Part shown: one piece after another, positions 47,836-60,412 of the stretch
How the letters are laid out: every line of letters starts with the position of its first letter
Position numbering within the stretch: the first letter of the stretch is position 1
Origin: Siphonodentalium dalli
Lineage: Eukaryota; Mollusca; Scaphopoda; Gadilida; Siphonodentaliidae
Assembly: GCA_032622095.1 (NCBI GenBank)
Contig: CP136066.1
Location: 169,828,664 to 169,892,663 of the forward strand
Length of the DNA stretch: 64,000 nt
Reading direction: 5' to 3'
Translations under genes and position numbers: made by a program
Notes under the pieces: model-generated
Told to the model about the DNA's origin: nothing
The model's database searches: none
What the model saw: the letters and a program-made list of their open reading frames with translations, nothing else

Positions 47836-48207
47836 TTACTCTTTGGGTCTTATGAACCATTCTGGGTTGTTGTTAATGAAGTTCCCTTCTTTGTTTTCAC
47901 CGAAACCAGAACCGTGTGAGCAAATTTTCGTGGCCTCTCGGGGTCCTCAACGGTCTTCGCTGTGGTCTGAACGTATCTGATTACGTAACCGCAGCGTCTG
48001 GTATCAGAGTTGTTGGATTCGCTCCCATGAACTATCATACCGTGGTGCAATGATATCTGACCTGCCTTCAGTGGGCAGTGAACCACATTAGTTGCGTCGT
48101 ATAGTTGTTCTGGGATTTCCTGATTTGTCGATAACATATTTCCTTTGACGTCTGCCTTACCATGATGCATTAGTCCTCTGGTGTGTGTACCTGCAGCGAT
48201 TTCCAGA
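47836..48207 (-). pseudogene. PhyH-family dioxygenase last exon, unit 1 (active-site residues kept)
   Basis: Encodes the C-terminal part of a phytanoyl-CoA dioxygenase-like Fe(II)/2-oxoglutarate oxygenase. The exon starts after a likely AG acceptor (48209-48208): LEIAAGTHTRGL, then LSTNQEIPE, LKAGQISLHHGMIVHGS, then DTRRCGYVIRYV and DPERPRKFAHTVLVS. The His of VHGS and the Arg 11 residues later match the distal Fe ligand and 2-oxoglutarate anchor of the family. The HxD pair should lie on an earlier exon, which is not in the window. After VLVS one base is missing. Adding one base's shift, the frame continues GENKEGNF, NNNPEWF to a stop at 47836-47838. The antisense frame here is a shadow. It may be a terminal exon of a gene whose 5' exons lie to the right, beyond the window. 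Confidence 0.78.
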
Positions 48208-48370
48208 CTCATTATAGAGTTCTTATATAGTTGAGTGAACTATTTATTGATTATTGTGACATGCATGTGCTCATAAATAATTAACAACATTATACAACAA
48301 TAACAATATATATATGACGATAATCCTAACGTAAAATTTTCGTTGGCTTTTTAAATAGACTGATAGGGTC

Positions 48371-48935
48371 TATAAGTCAATATGAATACAAGGGCCTATA
48401 AGTCAATATGAATACAAGGGCCTATAAGTCAATATGAATACAAGGGCCTATAAGTCAATATGAATACAAGGGCCTATAAGTCAATATAAATACAAGGGAC
48501 TATAAGTCAATATGAATACAATGGCCTATAAGTCAATATGAATACAAGGCATATAAGTCAATATGAATACACGGGCCTATAAGTCAATATGAATACACGG
48601 GCCTATAAGTCGATATGAATACAAGGGCCTATAAGTCAATAAGAATACAAGTGCATATAAGTCAATATGAATACAAGGGCCTATAAGTCAATATTAATAC
48701 AAGGGCATACAAGTCAATATGAATACAAGGGCCTATAAGTCAATATGAATACACGGGCCTATAAATCGATATGAATACAAGGGCATATAATTCAATATGA
48801 ATACAAGGACATATAATACAATATGAATACAAGGGCCTATAAGTCAATATGAATACAAGGGCATACTAGTCAATATGAATACAAGGGCACATATGTCAAT
48901 ATGAATACAAGGGCCTATAAGTCCATATGAATAGA
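48371..48935 (+). repeat. 26-bp minisatellite, unit 1 (~22 copies)
   Basis: Consensus GGGCCTATAAGTCAATATGA plus ATACAA, period 26. Variants alternate GGGCCTATAAG and GGGCATATAAG. No unique spacers separate the repeats. It begins about 160 bases upstream of the PhyH exon on that exon's strand, so it would be intronic. Confidence 0.95.
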
Positions 48936-49677
48936 AAATATAAGCTCATGTACATGTATAATTACTAGTTGTGCGGCCACAATATAGTTGATCTCCTATA
49001 TACGCTTTGTTGAGGAATTTTGACATTTGTCGAGGATAATTATTAACCAACTATCCAGTCATAAATGGCGAGTGAGTGAGTCAGCACCGTTGATATGGAA
49101 GTGGGTGTTTTCAATGAATTTCGTTATTAAATGGGCATATGCGTCACTTTGAGCAGAACACGCAGTTAATCCTCGACAGAGTTAGATGCACAGAACACAC
49201 ATTCTATAGTGGGGACCTTCATGTTGATGTATTATGTCTTTGTTAATGTATTCATGCAGTACATTACATTTCATGTGGCATGTTTTATTCGACCACCTTG
49301 ATAATTAACCCGACGTTATCGAATGGAATGGGATGCCTGCATTCAGAATAGCTATTGTCAATTGACGGTTCATCGATGATTTTATATATAAAAATCTAAA
49401 TTTTTATTCGACCACATCGGTGTTCGAATGGAATGGGATGCCTATACGTTCAGAATGGAGATTGTCAATTGACGGCTCATTGATGTTTTTGTATATAAAA
49501 CAAAATTATTCGACCACCTTGACAGATCGTTTTGAAATTTCAAAATAGGCGTCGATTGTGTTTCTTGAGTCTGAAGCCAGTTATTTATATAGAACACGTT
49601 ATTGTTGCTAAGTTTTTGGAAATCTTATATTGGGCTGACTTAATGTTCTGCGCAGTCGGTTAACACAATGTGCCACA
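48936..49677. other. Non-repetitive block of the array unit (unit 1 copy)
   Basis: No gene. It contains a twice-repeated phrase TTTTATTCGACCAC(C/A)T with GAATGGAATGGGATGCCT and TTGTCAATTGACGG (about 49286-49370 and 49400-49475). The same block is at about 52261-53002, 55636-56386 and 59009-59751. Confidence 0.85.
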
Positions 49678-49964
49678 ACGACCACAGCGCCATACCCCCC
49701 AATAACGCACACCCACTACATTCATTAATAACCACAGCGCCATATCCCCCAATAACGCACACCCACTACATTCATTAACGACCACAGCGCCATACCCCTC
49801 AATAACGCACGCCCACTACATTCATTAATAACCACAGCGCCATATCCCCCAATAACGCACACCCACTACATGCATTAACGACCACAGCGCCGAATCCCCC
49901 AATAACACACACGCCCACTACACTCATTAACGACCACAGCGCCATATCCCCCAATAACGCTAAA
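49678..49964 (+). repeat. 50-bp minisatellite, unit 1 (~6 copies)
   Basis: Consensus ACCACAGCGCCATATCCCCC then AATAACGCACACCCACTACA and TTCATTAACG. The last copy is cut at AATAACGC|TAAAGGTC, the unit junction. Confidence 0.93.
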
Positions 49965-50343
49965 GGTCAAATTAGTTCAATAAGATGCCAAGGTTTAATT
50001 GACGGTAAATATTTTAGAAGATCAAATCATTTAAAAACATTCTGAAAATCACATTCAAATTAAAATATTTGAACTGACTATATTATTAGCTATATTAACT
50101 TTCTCGACAAATTAATGTAACCTGTTTGTTAAACAATGGTTTTAACACCCGAAATGTCGTTATTTGGGTACTTTCAATAATGAATATAAGAACAAAGTTT
50201 ATCTATATCTTCTTATGTTCTTCTTAGTGGTGATGTTTTTATAGACTTTTATATGTTTTGAACATTTACCCACTGCGAGTTCATTGTGTACCTTTAAACA
50301 AGAGATTTTCATATCATAACATGAATGACTGGACGAATGATTT

Positions 50344-50715
50344 TTACTCTTTGGCTTTTATGAACCATTATGGGTTGTTGTTAATGAAGTTTCCTTCTTT
50401 GTTTTCACCGAAACCAGAACCGTGTGAGCAAATTTTCATGGCCTCTCGGGGTCCTCAATGGGCTTCGCTGTGGTCTGAACGTATCTGATGACGTAACCGC
50501 AAGGTCTGGTATCAGAGTTGTTGGGTTCGCTCCCACGAACTATCATACCGTGGTGCAATGACATCTTACCTGCCTCCAGTGGGCAGTGAACCGCCTTAGT
50601 TGCGTCGTACACATGTTCTGGGATTTCCTGATTGGTCGACAACATATTTCCTTTGACGTATGCCTTCCCATGATGCAATAGTCCTCTGGTGCGTGTACCT
50701 GCAGCGATTTCCAGA
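50344..50715 (-). pseudogene. PhyH-family last exon, unit 2 (dead)
   Basis: Same exon as unit 1, but VHGS is VRGS (CAT to CGT), the 2-oxoglutarate Arg (second of TRR) is Pro (CGC to CCT), and the Arg codon of PERPR is TGA. It also carries the shared missing base after VLVS, and a further TAA where unit 1 has Glu in NNPEW. The putative acceptor and the opening SLEIAAG are kept. Confidence 0.82.
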
Positions 50716-50877
50716 CTCATTATAGAGTTCTTATAGGGTTGAATTATTTATTTATTTATTATTGTGACATGCATGTGCTCATAAATAATTAACAACATTA
50801 TACAACAATAACAATATATATATGACGATAATCCTAACATTAAATTTTCGTTGGCTTTTTAAATAGACTGATATGGT

Positions 50878-51394
50878 CTATAAGTCAATATGAATACAAG
50901 GGCCTATGAGTCAATATGAATACAAGGGCATATAAGTCAATATGAATACAAGGGCCTATAAGTCAATATGAATACAAGGGCCTATAAGTCAACATGAATA
51001 CAATTGCCTATAAGTCAACATGAATACAAGGCATATAAGTCAATATGAATACAAGGACCTATAAGTCAATATGAATACAAGGGCATATAAGTCGATATGA
51101 ATACAAGGGCATGTGAGTCAATATGAATACAAGGGCCTATAAGTCAATATGAATACACGGGCATATATGTCAATATGAATACACGGGCCTATAAGTCAAT
51201 ATGAATACAAGGGCATATATGTAAATATGAATACACGGGCATATAAGTCAAAATGAATACAAGGGCATATAAGTCAATATGAATACAAGGGCATATAAGT
51301 CAAAATGAATACAATGGCATATGAGTCAATATATGAATACAAGGGCCTATGAGTCAATATGAATACAAGGGCCTATAAGTCAATATGAATACAA
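50878..51394 (+). repeat. 26-bp minisatellite, unit 2, main block
   Basis: Same 26-bp repeat as unit 1. It is interrupted at 51394/51395 by a MITE and resumes at 52182-52260. Confidence 0.95.
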
Positions 51395-52181
51395 CACTCT
51401 TATAACTAATGTGTAGAAACGAATACACATCAAATGTGTAAACCCGGTTAATACACATAGCAATGTGTAGTTTTACATACAAATACATTGACCAAGTGCC
51501 GTTCTACACATAATTTGTATATTTTATTACACACAATTGTATAAGAACGTAGAGCATGCGCATTGCGTGCCTTCAGTTTCATAGTCTGCTACATGACAGC
51601 CATATTGTTTGAGTATATATTTTTGGAATACAATCTACAGCGATCGTGGACAAGGAATGTAAGTTCAGAATTCCAACTTGTGGGTATAGTATTAATGATA
51701 TATGAGGATTTATTTGTTAAAACTTTCATGAAGAATACTGCTCTTATACTTGTTTATATGATTGTTGTAATACGTTAATACTAATATTGTGCAACCACGC
51801 CACGACCCTGGTTTGTTCATTTAAAACGAAAACTCACACATGACAGAGCAAAATATTACGTACCATTGTACGCCATGAAAGTTTTAACATATAAATCTCC
51901 ATATGTCATCAATACTATATACCCACAGTTTGGAATACTAAACTTACATTTTTGTCTACGATATATATGTGTAAGGCATATGTGTTGATTTTATGCACAC
52001 CAGTGGGTATAAATGTGTAGAAATTGACCCATTTATTGTGTAAAAATTGTTACACAATTCGTGTACCTACATAAAACTACACATATACTACACAAATATG
52101 TTTAAGATCAAAAATGAATAATGATTGTGTAGCAGGGCTACACATTGTGTGTAGAAAACCTACACATTAGTCATAAGAGTG
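51395..52181. mobile_element. MITE inserted in the minisatellite, unit 2
   Basis: The ends are CACTCTTATAACTAATGTGTAG-like and CTACACATTAGTCATAAGAGTG-like, differing at one position. The insertion joins GAATACAA to AAGGGCC and looks like a 2-base (AA) duplication. The element is rich in TGTGTAG/CTACACA motifs and contains inverted repeats but no transposase. The frame at 51563-51778 is not recognised. Confidence 0.88.
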
Positions 52182-53002
52182 AAGGGCCTATAAGTCAATA
52201 TGAATACAAGGGCATATGTGTCAATATGAATACAAGGGCATGTAAGTCAATATGAATACAAAATATAAGTACACGTACATGTATAATTACTAGTTGTGCG
52301 GCCACAATATAGTTGATTTCCTATATAAGCTTTGTTGATGAATTTTGACATTTGTCGAGGGTAATTATTAACCAACTATCCAGTCATAAATGGTGAGTGA
52401 GTGAGTCAGCACCGTTGATATGGAAGTGGGTGTTTTCAATGAATTTCGTTCTTAAATGGGCATATGCGTCACTTTGAGCAGAACACGCAGTTAATCCTCG
52501 ACAGAGTTAGATGCACAGAACACACATTCTATAGTGGGGACCTTCATTTTGATGTATTATGTCTTTGTTAATGTATTCATGCAGTACATTACATTTCATG
52601 TGGCATGTTTTATTCGACCACCTTGATAATTAACCCGACGTTATCGAATGGAATGGGGTGCCTGCATTCAGAATAGCTATTGTCAATTGACGGTTCATCG
52701 ATGATTTTATATAAAACAATCTTAATTTTTATTCGACCACATCGGTGTTCGAATGGAATGGGATGCCTATACGTTCAGAATGGAGATTGTCAATTGACGG
52801 CTCATTGTTGTTTTTGTATATAAAACAAAATTATTCGACCACCTTGACAGCTCGTTTTGAAATTTCAAAATAGGCGTCGATTGTGTTTCTTGAGTCTAAA
52901 AGCCAGTTATTTATATAGATCACGTTATTGTTGCTAAGTTTTTGGAAATCTTATATTGGGCTGACTTAATGTTCTGCGCAGTCGGTTAACACAATGTGCC
53001 AC

Positions 53003-53334
53003 AACGACCACAGCGCCATACCCCCCAATAACGCACACCCACTACATTCATTAACGACCACAGCGCCATACCCCCCAATAACGCACACCCACTACATTCA
53101 TTAATAACCACAGCGCCATATCCCCCAATAACGCACACCCACTACATTCATAAACGACCACAGCGCCATACCCCCCAATAACGCACGCCCACTACATTCA
53201 TTAATAACCACAGCGCCATATCCCCCAATAACGCACACCCACTACATGCATTAACGACCACAGCGCCGAATCCCCCAATAACACACACGCCCACTACATT
53301 CATTAACGACCACAGCGCCATATCCCCCAATAAC
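53003..53334 (+). repeat. 50-bp minisatellite, unit 2 (~7 copies)
   Basis: Same repeat as unit 1 with one more copy. The minus-strand frame through it (53148-53330) is an artefact. Confidence 0.93.
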
Positions 53335-53719
53335 GCTAAAGGTCAAATTAGTTCAATAAGATGCCAAGGTTTAATTGACGGTAAATATTTTAGAAGATCA
53401 AATCATTTAAAAACATTCTGAAAATCACATTCAAATTAAAATATTTGAACTGACTATATTATTAGCTATATTAACTTTCTCGACAAATTAATGTAACCTG
53501 TTTGTTAAACAATGGTTTTAACACCCGAAATGTCGTTATTTGGGTACTTTCAATAATGAATATAAGAACAAAGTTTATCTATATCTTCTTATGTTCTTCT
53601 TAGTGGTGATGTTTTTATAGACTTTTATATGTTTTGAACATTTACCCACTGCGAGTTCATTGTGTACCTTTAAACAAGAGATTTTCATATCATAACATGA
53701 ATGACTGGACGAATGATTT

Positions 53720-54091
53720 TTACTCTTTGGCTTTTATGAACCATTATGGGTTGTTGTTAATGAAGTTTCCTTCTTTGTTTTCACCGAAACCAGAACCGTG
53801 TGAGCAAATTTTCATGGCCTCTCGGGGTCCTCAATGGGCTTCGCTGTGGTCTGAACGTATCTGATGACGTAACCGCAAGGTCTGGTATCAGAGTAGTTGG
53901 GTTCGCTCCCACGAACTATCATACCGTGGTGCAATGACATCTTACCTGCCTCCAGTGGGCAGTGAACCGCCTTAGTTGCGTCGTACACATGTTCTGGGAT
54001 TTCCTGATTGGTCGACAACATATTTCGTTTGACGTCTGCCTTCCCATGATGCAATAGTCCTCTGGTGCGTGTACCTGCAGCGATTTCCAGA
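53720..54091 (-). pseudogene. PhyH-family last exon, unit 3 (dead)
   Basis: Same lesions as unit 2: VRGS, TRPCGY, and TGA after PERP. It differs by a few substitutions (for example ADVKRN for AYVKGN, and PNYSD for PNNSD), so copying is recent. Confidence 0.82.
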
Positions 54092-54253
54092 CTCATTATA
54101 GAGTTCTTATAGGGTTGAATTATTTATTTATTTATTATTGTGACATGCATGTGCTCATAAATAATTAACAACATTATACAACAATAACAATATATATATG
54201 ACGATAATCCTAACATTAAATTTTCGTTGGCTTTTTAAATAGACTGATATGGT

Positions 54254-54770
54254 CTATAAGTCAATATGAATACAAGGGCCTATGAGTCAATATGAATACA
54301 AGGGCATATAAGTCAATATGAATACAAGGGCCTATAAGTCAATATGAATACAAGGGCCTATAAGTCAACATGAATACAATTGCCTATAAGTCAACATGAA
54401 TACAAGGCATATAAGTCAATATGAATACAAGGACCTATAAGTCAATATGAATACAAGGGCATATAAGTCGATATGAATACAAGGGCATGTGAGTCAATAT
54501 GAATACAAGGGCCTATAAGTCAATATGAATACACGGGCATATATGTCAATATGAATACACGGGCCTATAAGTCAATATGAATACAAGGGCATATATGTAA
54601 ATATGAATACACGGGCATATAGGTCAAAATGAATACAAGGGCATATAAGTCAATATGAATACAAGGGCATATAAGTCAAAATGAATACAATGGCATATGA
54701 GTCAATATATGAATACAAGGGCCTATGAGTCAATATGAATACAAGGGCCTATAAGTCAATATGAATACAA
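54254..54770 (+). repeat. 26-bp minisatellite, unit 3, main block
   Basis: Same pattern of variants in the same order as unit 2. It resumes at about 55557-55635 after the MITE. Confidence 0.95.
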
Positions 54771-55556
54771 CACTCTTATAACTAATGTGTAGAAACGAAT
54801 ACACATCAAATGTGTAAACCCGGTTAATACACATGGCAATGTGTAGTTTTACATACAAATACATTGACCAAGTGCCGTTCTACACATAATTTGTATATTT
54901 TATTACACACAATTGTATAAGAACGTAGAGCATGCGCATTGCGTGCCTTCAGTTTCATAGTCTGCTACATGACAGCCATATTGTTTGAGTATATTTTTTG
55001 GAATACAATCTACAGCGATCGTGGACAAGGAATGTAAGTTCAGAATTCCAACTTGTGGGTATAGTATTAATGATATATGAGGATTTATTTGTTAAAACTT
55101 TCATGAAGAATACTGCTCTTATACTTGTTTATATGATTGTTGTAATACGTTAATACTAATATTGTGCAACCACGCCACGACCCTGGTTTGTTCATTTAAA
55201 ACGAAAACTCACACATGACAGAGCAAAATATTACGTACCATTGTACGCCATGAAAGTTTTAACATATAAATCTCCATATGTCATCAATACTATATACCCA
55301 CAGTTCGGAATACTAAACTTACATTTTTGTCTACGATATATATGTGTAAGGCATATGTGTTGATTTTATGCACACCAGTGGGTATAAATGTGTAGAAATT
55401 GACCCATTTATTGTGTAAAAATTGTTACACAATTCGTGTACCTACATAAAACTACACATATACTACACAAATATGTTTAAGATCAAAAATGAATAATGAT
55501 TGTGTAGCAGGGCTACACATTGTGTGTAGAAAACCTACACATTAGTCATAAGAGTG
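54771..55556. mobile_element. MITE in minisatellite, unit 3
   Basis: Same element and same insertion point as in unit 2, hence copied with the unit and not inserted independently. Confidence 0.88.
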
Positions 55557-56386
55557 AAGGGCCTATAAGTCAATATGAATACAAGGGCATATGTGTCAAT
55601 ATGAATACAAGGGCATGTAAGTCAATATGAATACAAAATATAAGTACACGTACATGTATAATTACTAGTTGTGCGGCCACAATATAGTTGATTTCCTATA
55701 TAAGCTTTGTTGAGGAATTTTGACATTTGTCGAGGGTAATTATTAACCAACTATCCAGTCATAAATGGTGAGTGAGTGAGTCAGCACCGTTGATATGGAA
55801 GTGGGTGTTTTCAATGAATTTCGTTCTTAAATGGGCATATGCGTCACTTTGAGCAGAACACGCAGTTAATCCTCGACAGAGTTAGATGCACAGAACACAC
55901 ATTCTATAGTGGGGACCTTCATTTTGATGTATTATGTCTTTGTTAATGTATTCATGCAGTACATTACATTTCATGTGGCATGTTTTATTCGACCACCTTG
56001 ATAATTAACCCGACGTTATCGAATGGAATGGGGTGCCTGCATTCAGAATAGCTATTGTCAATTGACGGTTCATCGATGATTTTATATAAAACAATCTTAA
56101 TTTTTATTCGACCACATCGGTGTTCGAATGGAATGGGATGCCTATACGTTCAGAATGGAGATTGTCAATTGACGGCTCATTGTTGTTTTTGTATATAAAA
56201 CAAAATTATTCGACCACCTTGACAGCTCGTTTTGAAATTTCAACATAGGCGTCGATTGTGTTTCTTGAGTCTAAAAGCCAGTTATTTATATAGATCACGT
56301 TATTGTTGCTAAGTTTTTGGAAATCTTATATTGGGCTGACTTAATGTTCTGCGCAGTCGGTTAACACAATGTGCCACAACGACCAC

Positions 56387-56707
56387 AGCGCCATACCCCC
56401 CAATAACGCACACCCACTACATTCATTAACGACCACAGCGCCGTATCCCCCAATAACACACACCCACTACATTCATTAATAACCACAGCGCCATATCCCC
56501 CAATAACGCACACCCACTACATTCATTAACGACCACAGCGCCATACCCCCCAATAACGCACGCCCACTACATGCATTAATAACCACAGCGCCATATCGCA
56601 ATAACGCACACCCACTACATGCATTAACGACCACAGCGCCGAATCCCCCAATAACACACACGCCCACTACATTCATTAACGACCACAGCGCCATATCCCC
56701 CAATAAC
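56387..56707 (+). repeat. 50-bp minisatellite, unit 3 (~7 copies)
   Basis: One copy carries a short deletion (CATATCGCAATAACG). The minus-strand frame at 56476-56703 is an artefact. Confidence 0.93.
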
Positions 56708-57092
56708 GCTAAAGGTCAAATTAGTTCAATAAGATGCCAAGGTTTAATTGACGGTAAATATTTTAGAAGATCAAATCATTTAAAAACATTCTGAAAATCA
56801 CATTCAAATTAAAATATTTGAACTGACTATATTATTAGCTATATTAACTTTCTCGACAAATTAATGTAACCTGTTTGTTAAACAATGGTTTTAACACCCG
56901 AAATGTCGTTATTTGGGTACTTTCAATAATGAATATAAGAACAAAGTTTATCTATATCTTCTTATGTTCTTCTTAGTGGTGATGTTTTTATAGACTTTTA
57001 TATGTTTTGAACATTTACCCACTGCGAGTTCATTGTGTACCTTTAAACAAGAGATTTTCATATCATAACATGAATGACTGGACGAATGATTT

Positions 57093-57464
57093 TTACTCTT
57101 TGGCTTTTATGAACCATTATGGGTTGTTGTTAATGAAGTTTCCTTCTTTGTTTTCACCGAAACCAGAACCGTGTGAGCAAATTTTCATGGCCTCTCGGGG
57201 TCCTCAATGGGCTTCGCTGTGGTCTGAACGTATCTGATGACGTAACCGCAAGGTCTGGTATCAGAGTAGTTGGGTTCGCTCCCACGAACTATCATACCGT
57301 GGTGCAATGACATCTTACCTGCCTCCAGTGGGCAGTGAACCGCCTTAGTTGCGTCGTACACATGTTCTGGGATTTCCTGATTGGTCGACAACATATTTCG
57401 TTTGACGTCTGCCTTCCCATGATGCAATAGTCCTCTGGTGCGTGTACCTGCAGCGATTTCCAGA
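57093..57464 (-). pseudogene. PhyH-family last exon, unit 4 (dead)
   Basis: Predicted product up to the stop is identical to that of unit 3, with the same active-site losses. Unit 4 is probably the latest duplication of unit 3 or the reverse. Confidence 0.82.
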
Positions 57465-57626
57465 CTCATTATAGAGTTCTTATAGGGTTGAATTATTTAT
57501 TTATTTATTATTGTGACATGCATGTGCTCATAAATAATTAACAACATTATACAACAATAACAATATATATATGACGATAATCCTAACATTAAATTTTCGT
57601 TGGCTTTTTAAATAGACTGATATGGT

Positions 57627-58143
57627 CTATAAGTCAATATGAATACAAGGGCCTATGAGTCAATATGAATACAAGGGCATATAAGTCAATATGAATACAA
57701 GGGCCTATAAGTCAATATGAATACAAGGGCCTATAAGTCAACATGAATACAATTGCCTATAAGTCAACATGAATACAAGGCATATAAGTCAATATGAATA
57801 CAAGGACCTATAAGTCAATATGAATACAAGGGCATATAAGTCGATATGAATACAAGGGCATGTGAGTCAATATGAATACAAGGGCCTATAAGTCAATATG
57901 AATACACGGGCATATATGTCAATATGAATACACGGGCCTATAAGTCAATATGAATACAAGGGCATATATGTAAATATGAATACACGGGCATATAGGTCAA
58001 AATGAATACAAGGGCATATAAGTCAATATGAATACAAGGGCATATAAGTCAAAATGAATACAATGGCATATGAGTCAATATATGAATACAAGGGCCTATG
58101 AGTCAATATGAATACAAGGGCCTATAAGTCAATATGAATACAA
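57627..58143 (+). repeat. 26-bp minisatellite, unit 4, main block
   Basis: Same pattern of variants as units 2 and 3. It resumes at about 58930-59008 after the MITE. Confidence 0.95.
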
Positions 58144-58929
58144 CACTCTTATAACTAATGTGTAGAAACGAATACACATCAAATGTGTAAACCCGGTTAA
58201 TACACATGGCAATGTGTAGTTTTACATACAAATACATTGACCAAGTGCCGTTCTACACATAATTTGTAGATTTTATTACACACAATTGTATAAGAACGTA
58301 GAGCATGCGCATTGCGTGCCTTCAGTTTCATAGTCTGCTACATGACAGCCATATTGTTTGAGTATATTTTTTGGAATACAATCTACAGCGATCGTGGACA
58401 AGGAATGTAAGTTCAGAATTCCAACTTGTGGGTATAGTATTAATGATATATGAGGATTTATTTGTTAAAACTTTCATGAAGAATACTGCTCTTATACTTG
58501 TTTATATGATTGTTGTAATACGTTAATACTAATATTGTGCAACCACGCCACGACCCTGGTTTGTTCATTTAAAACGAAAACTCACACATGACAGAGCAAA
58601 ATATTACGTACCATTGTACGCCATGAAAGTTTTAACATATAAATCTCCATATGTCATCAATACTATATACCCACAGTTTGGAATACTAAACTTACATTTT
58701 TGTCTACGATATATATGTGTAAGGCATATGTGTTGATTTTATGCACACCAGTGGGTATAAATGTGTAGAAATTGACCCATTTATTGTGTAAAAATTGTTA
58801 CACAATTCGTGTACCTACATAAAACTACACATATACTACACAAATATGTTTAAGATCAAAAATGAATAATGATTGTGTAGCAGGGCTACACATTGTGTGT
58901 AGAAAACCTACACATTAGTCATAAGAGTG
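58144..58929. mobile_element. MITE in minisatellite, unit 4
   Basis: Same element and insertion point as in units 2 and 3. Confidence 0.88.
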
Positions 58930-59751
58930 AAGGGCCTATAAGTCAATACGAATACAAGGGCATATGTGTCAATATGAATACAAGGGCATGTAAGTCAATA
59001 TGAATACAAAATATAAGTACACGTACATGTATAATTACTAGTTGTGCGGCCACAATATAGTTGATTTCCTATATAAGCTTTGTTGAGGAATTTTGACATT
59101 TGTCGAGGGTAATTATTAACCAACTATCCAGTCATAAATGGTGAGTGAGTGAGTCAGCACCGTTGATATGGAAGTGGGTGTTTTCAATGAATTTCGTTCT
59201 TAAATGGGCATATGCGTCACTTTGAGCAGAACACGCAGTTAATCCTCGACAGAGTTAGATGCACAGAACACACATTCTATAGTGGGGACCTTCATTTTGA
59301 TGTATTATGTCTTTGTTAATGTATTCATGCAGTACATTACATTTCATGTGGCATGTTTTATTCGACCACCTTGATAATTAACCCGACGTTATCGAATGGA
59401 ATGGGGTGCCTGCATTCAGAATAGCTATTGTCAATTGACGGTTCATCGATGATTTTATATAAAACAATCTTAATTTTTATTCGACCACATCGGTGTTCGA
59501 ATGGAATGGGATGCATATACGTTCAGAATGGAGATTGTCAATTGACGGCTCTTTGTTGTTTTTGTATATAAAACAAAATTATTCGACCACCTTGACAGCT
59601 CGTTTTGAAATTTCAAAATAGGCGTCGATTGTGTTTCTTGAGTCTAAAAGCCAGTTATTTATATAGATCACGTTATTGTTGCTAAGTTTTTGGAAATCTT
59701 ATATTGGGCTGACTTAATGTTCTGCGCAGTCGGTTAACACAATGTGCCACA

Positions 59752-60031
59752 ACGACCACAGCGCCATACCCCCCAATAACGCACACCCACTACATTCATT
59801 AACGACCACAGCGCCGTATCCCCCAATAACACACACCCACTACATTCATTAATAACCACAGCGCCATATCCCCCAATAACGCACACCCACTACATTCATT
59901 AACGACCACAGCGCCATACCCCCCAATAACGCACGCCCACTACATGCATTAATAACCACAGCGCCATATCCCCCAATAACGCACACCCACTACATTCATT
60001 AACGACCACAGCGCCATATCCCCCAATAACG
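59752..60031 (+). repeat. 50-bp minisatellite, unit 4 (~6 copies)
   Basis: Same repeat. It lacks the CGAATCCCCCAATAACACAC variant seen near the end of units 1-3. Confidence 0.93.
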
Positions 60032-60412
60032 CTAAAGGTCAAATTAGTTCAATAAGATGCCAAGGTTTAATTGACGGTAAATATTTTAGATCAAAGCATT
60101 TAAAAACATTCTGAAAATCACATTCAGATTAAAATATTTGAACTGACTACATTATTAGCTATATTAACTTTCTCGACAAATTAATGTAACCTGTTTGTTA
60201 AACAATGGTTTTAACACCCGAAATGTCGTTATTGGGGTACTTTCAATGATGAATATAAGAACAAAGTTTATCTATATCTTCTTATGTTCTTCTTAGTGGT
60301 GATGTTTTTATAGACTTTTATATGTTTTGAACATTTACCCATTGCGAGTTCAATGTGTACCTTTAAACAAGAGATTTTCATATCATAACATGAATGACTG
60401 GACGAATGATTT

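Noticed and set aside
48371-48935. Regular 26-bp repeats that could be mistaken for a CRISPR array
   Set aside because: The repeats are directly adjacent with no unique spacers, they vary like a minisatellite, and the genome is eukaryotic.
50258-50488. A 76-codon plus-strand frame repeated in four array units
   Set aside because: It is antisense to the PhyH-like exon and its 3' flank. Repetition follows from the segmental duplication, not from selection.
53148-53330. Frames with repeated MGDMALWSLMNVVGV-like peptides
   Set aside because: They are translations of the 50-bp minisatellite, which has a length near a multiple of three. Similar frames at 56476-56703 have the same origin.
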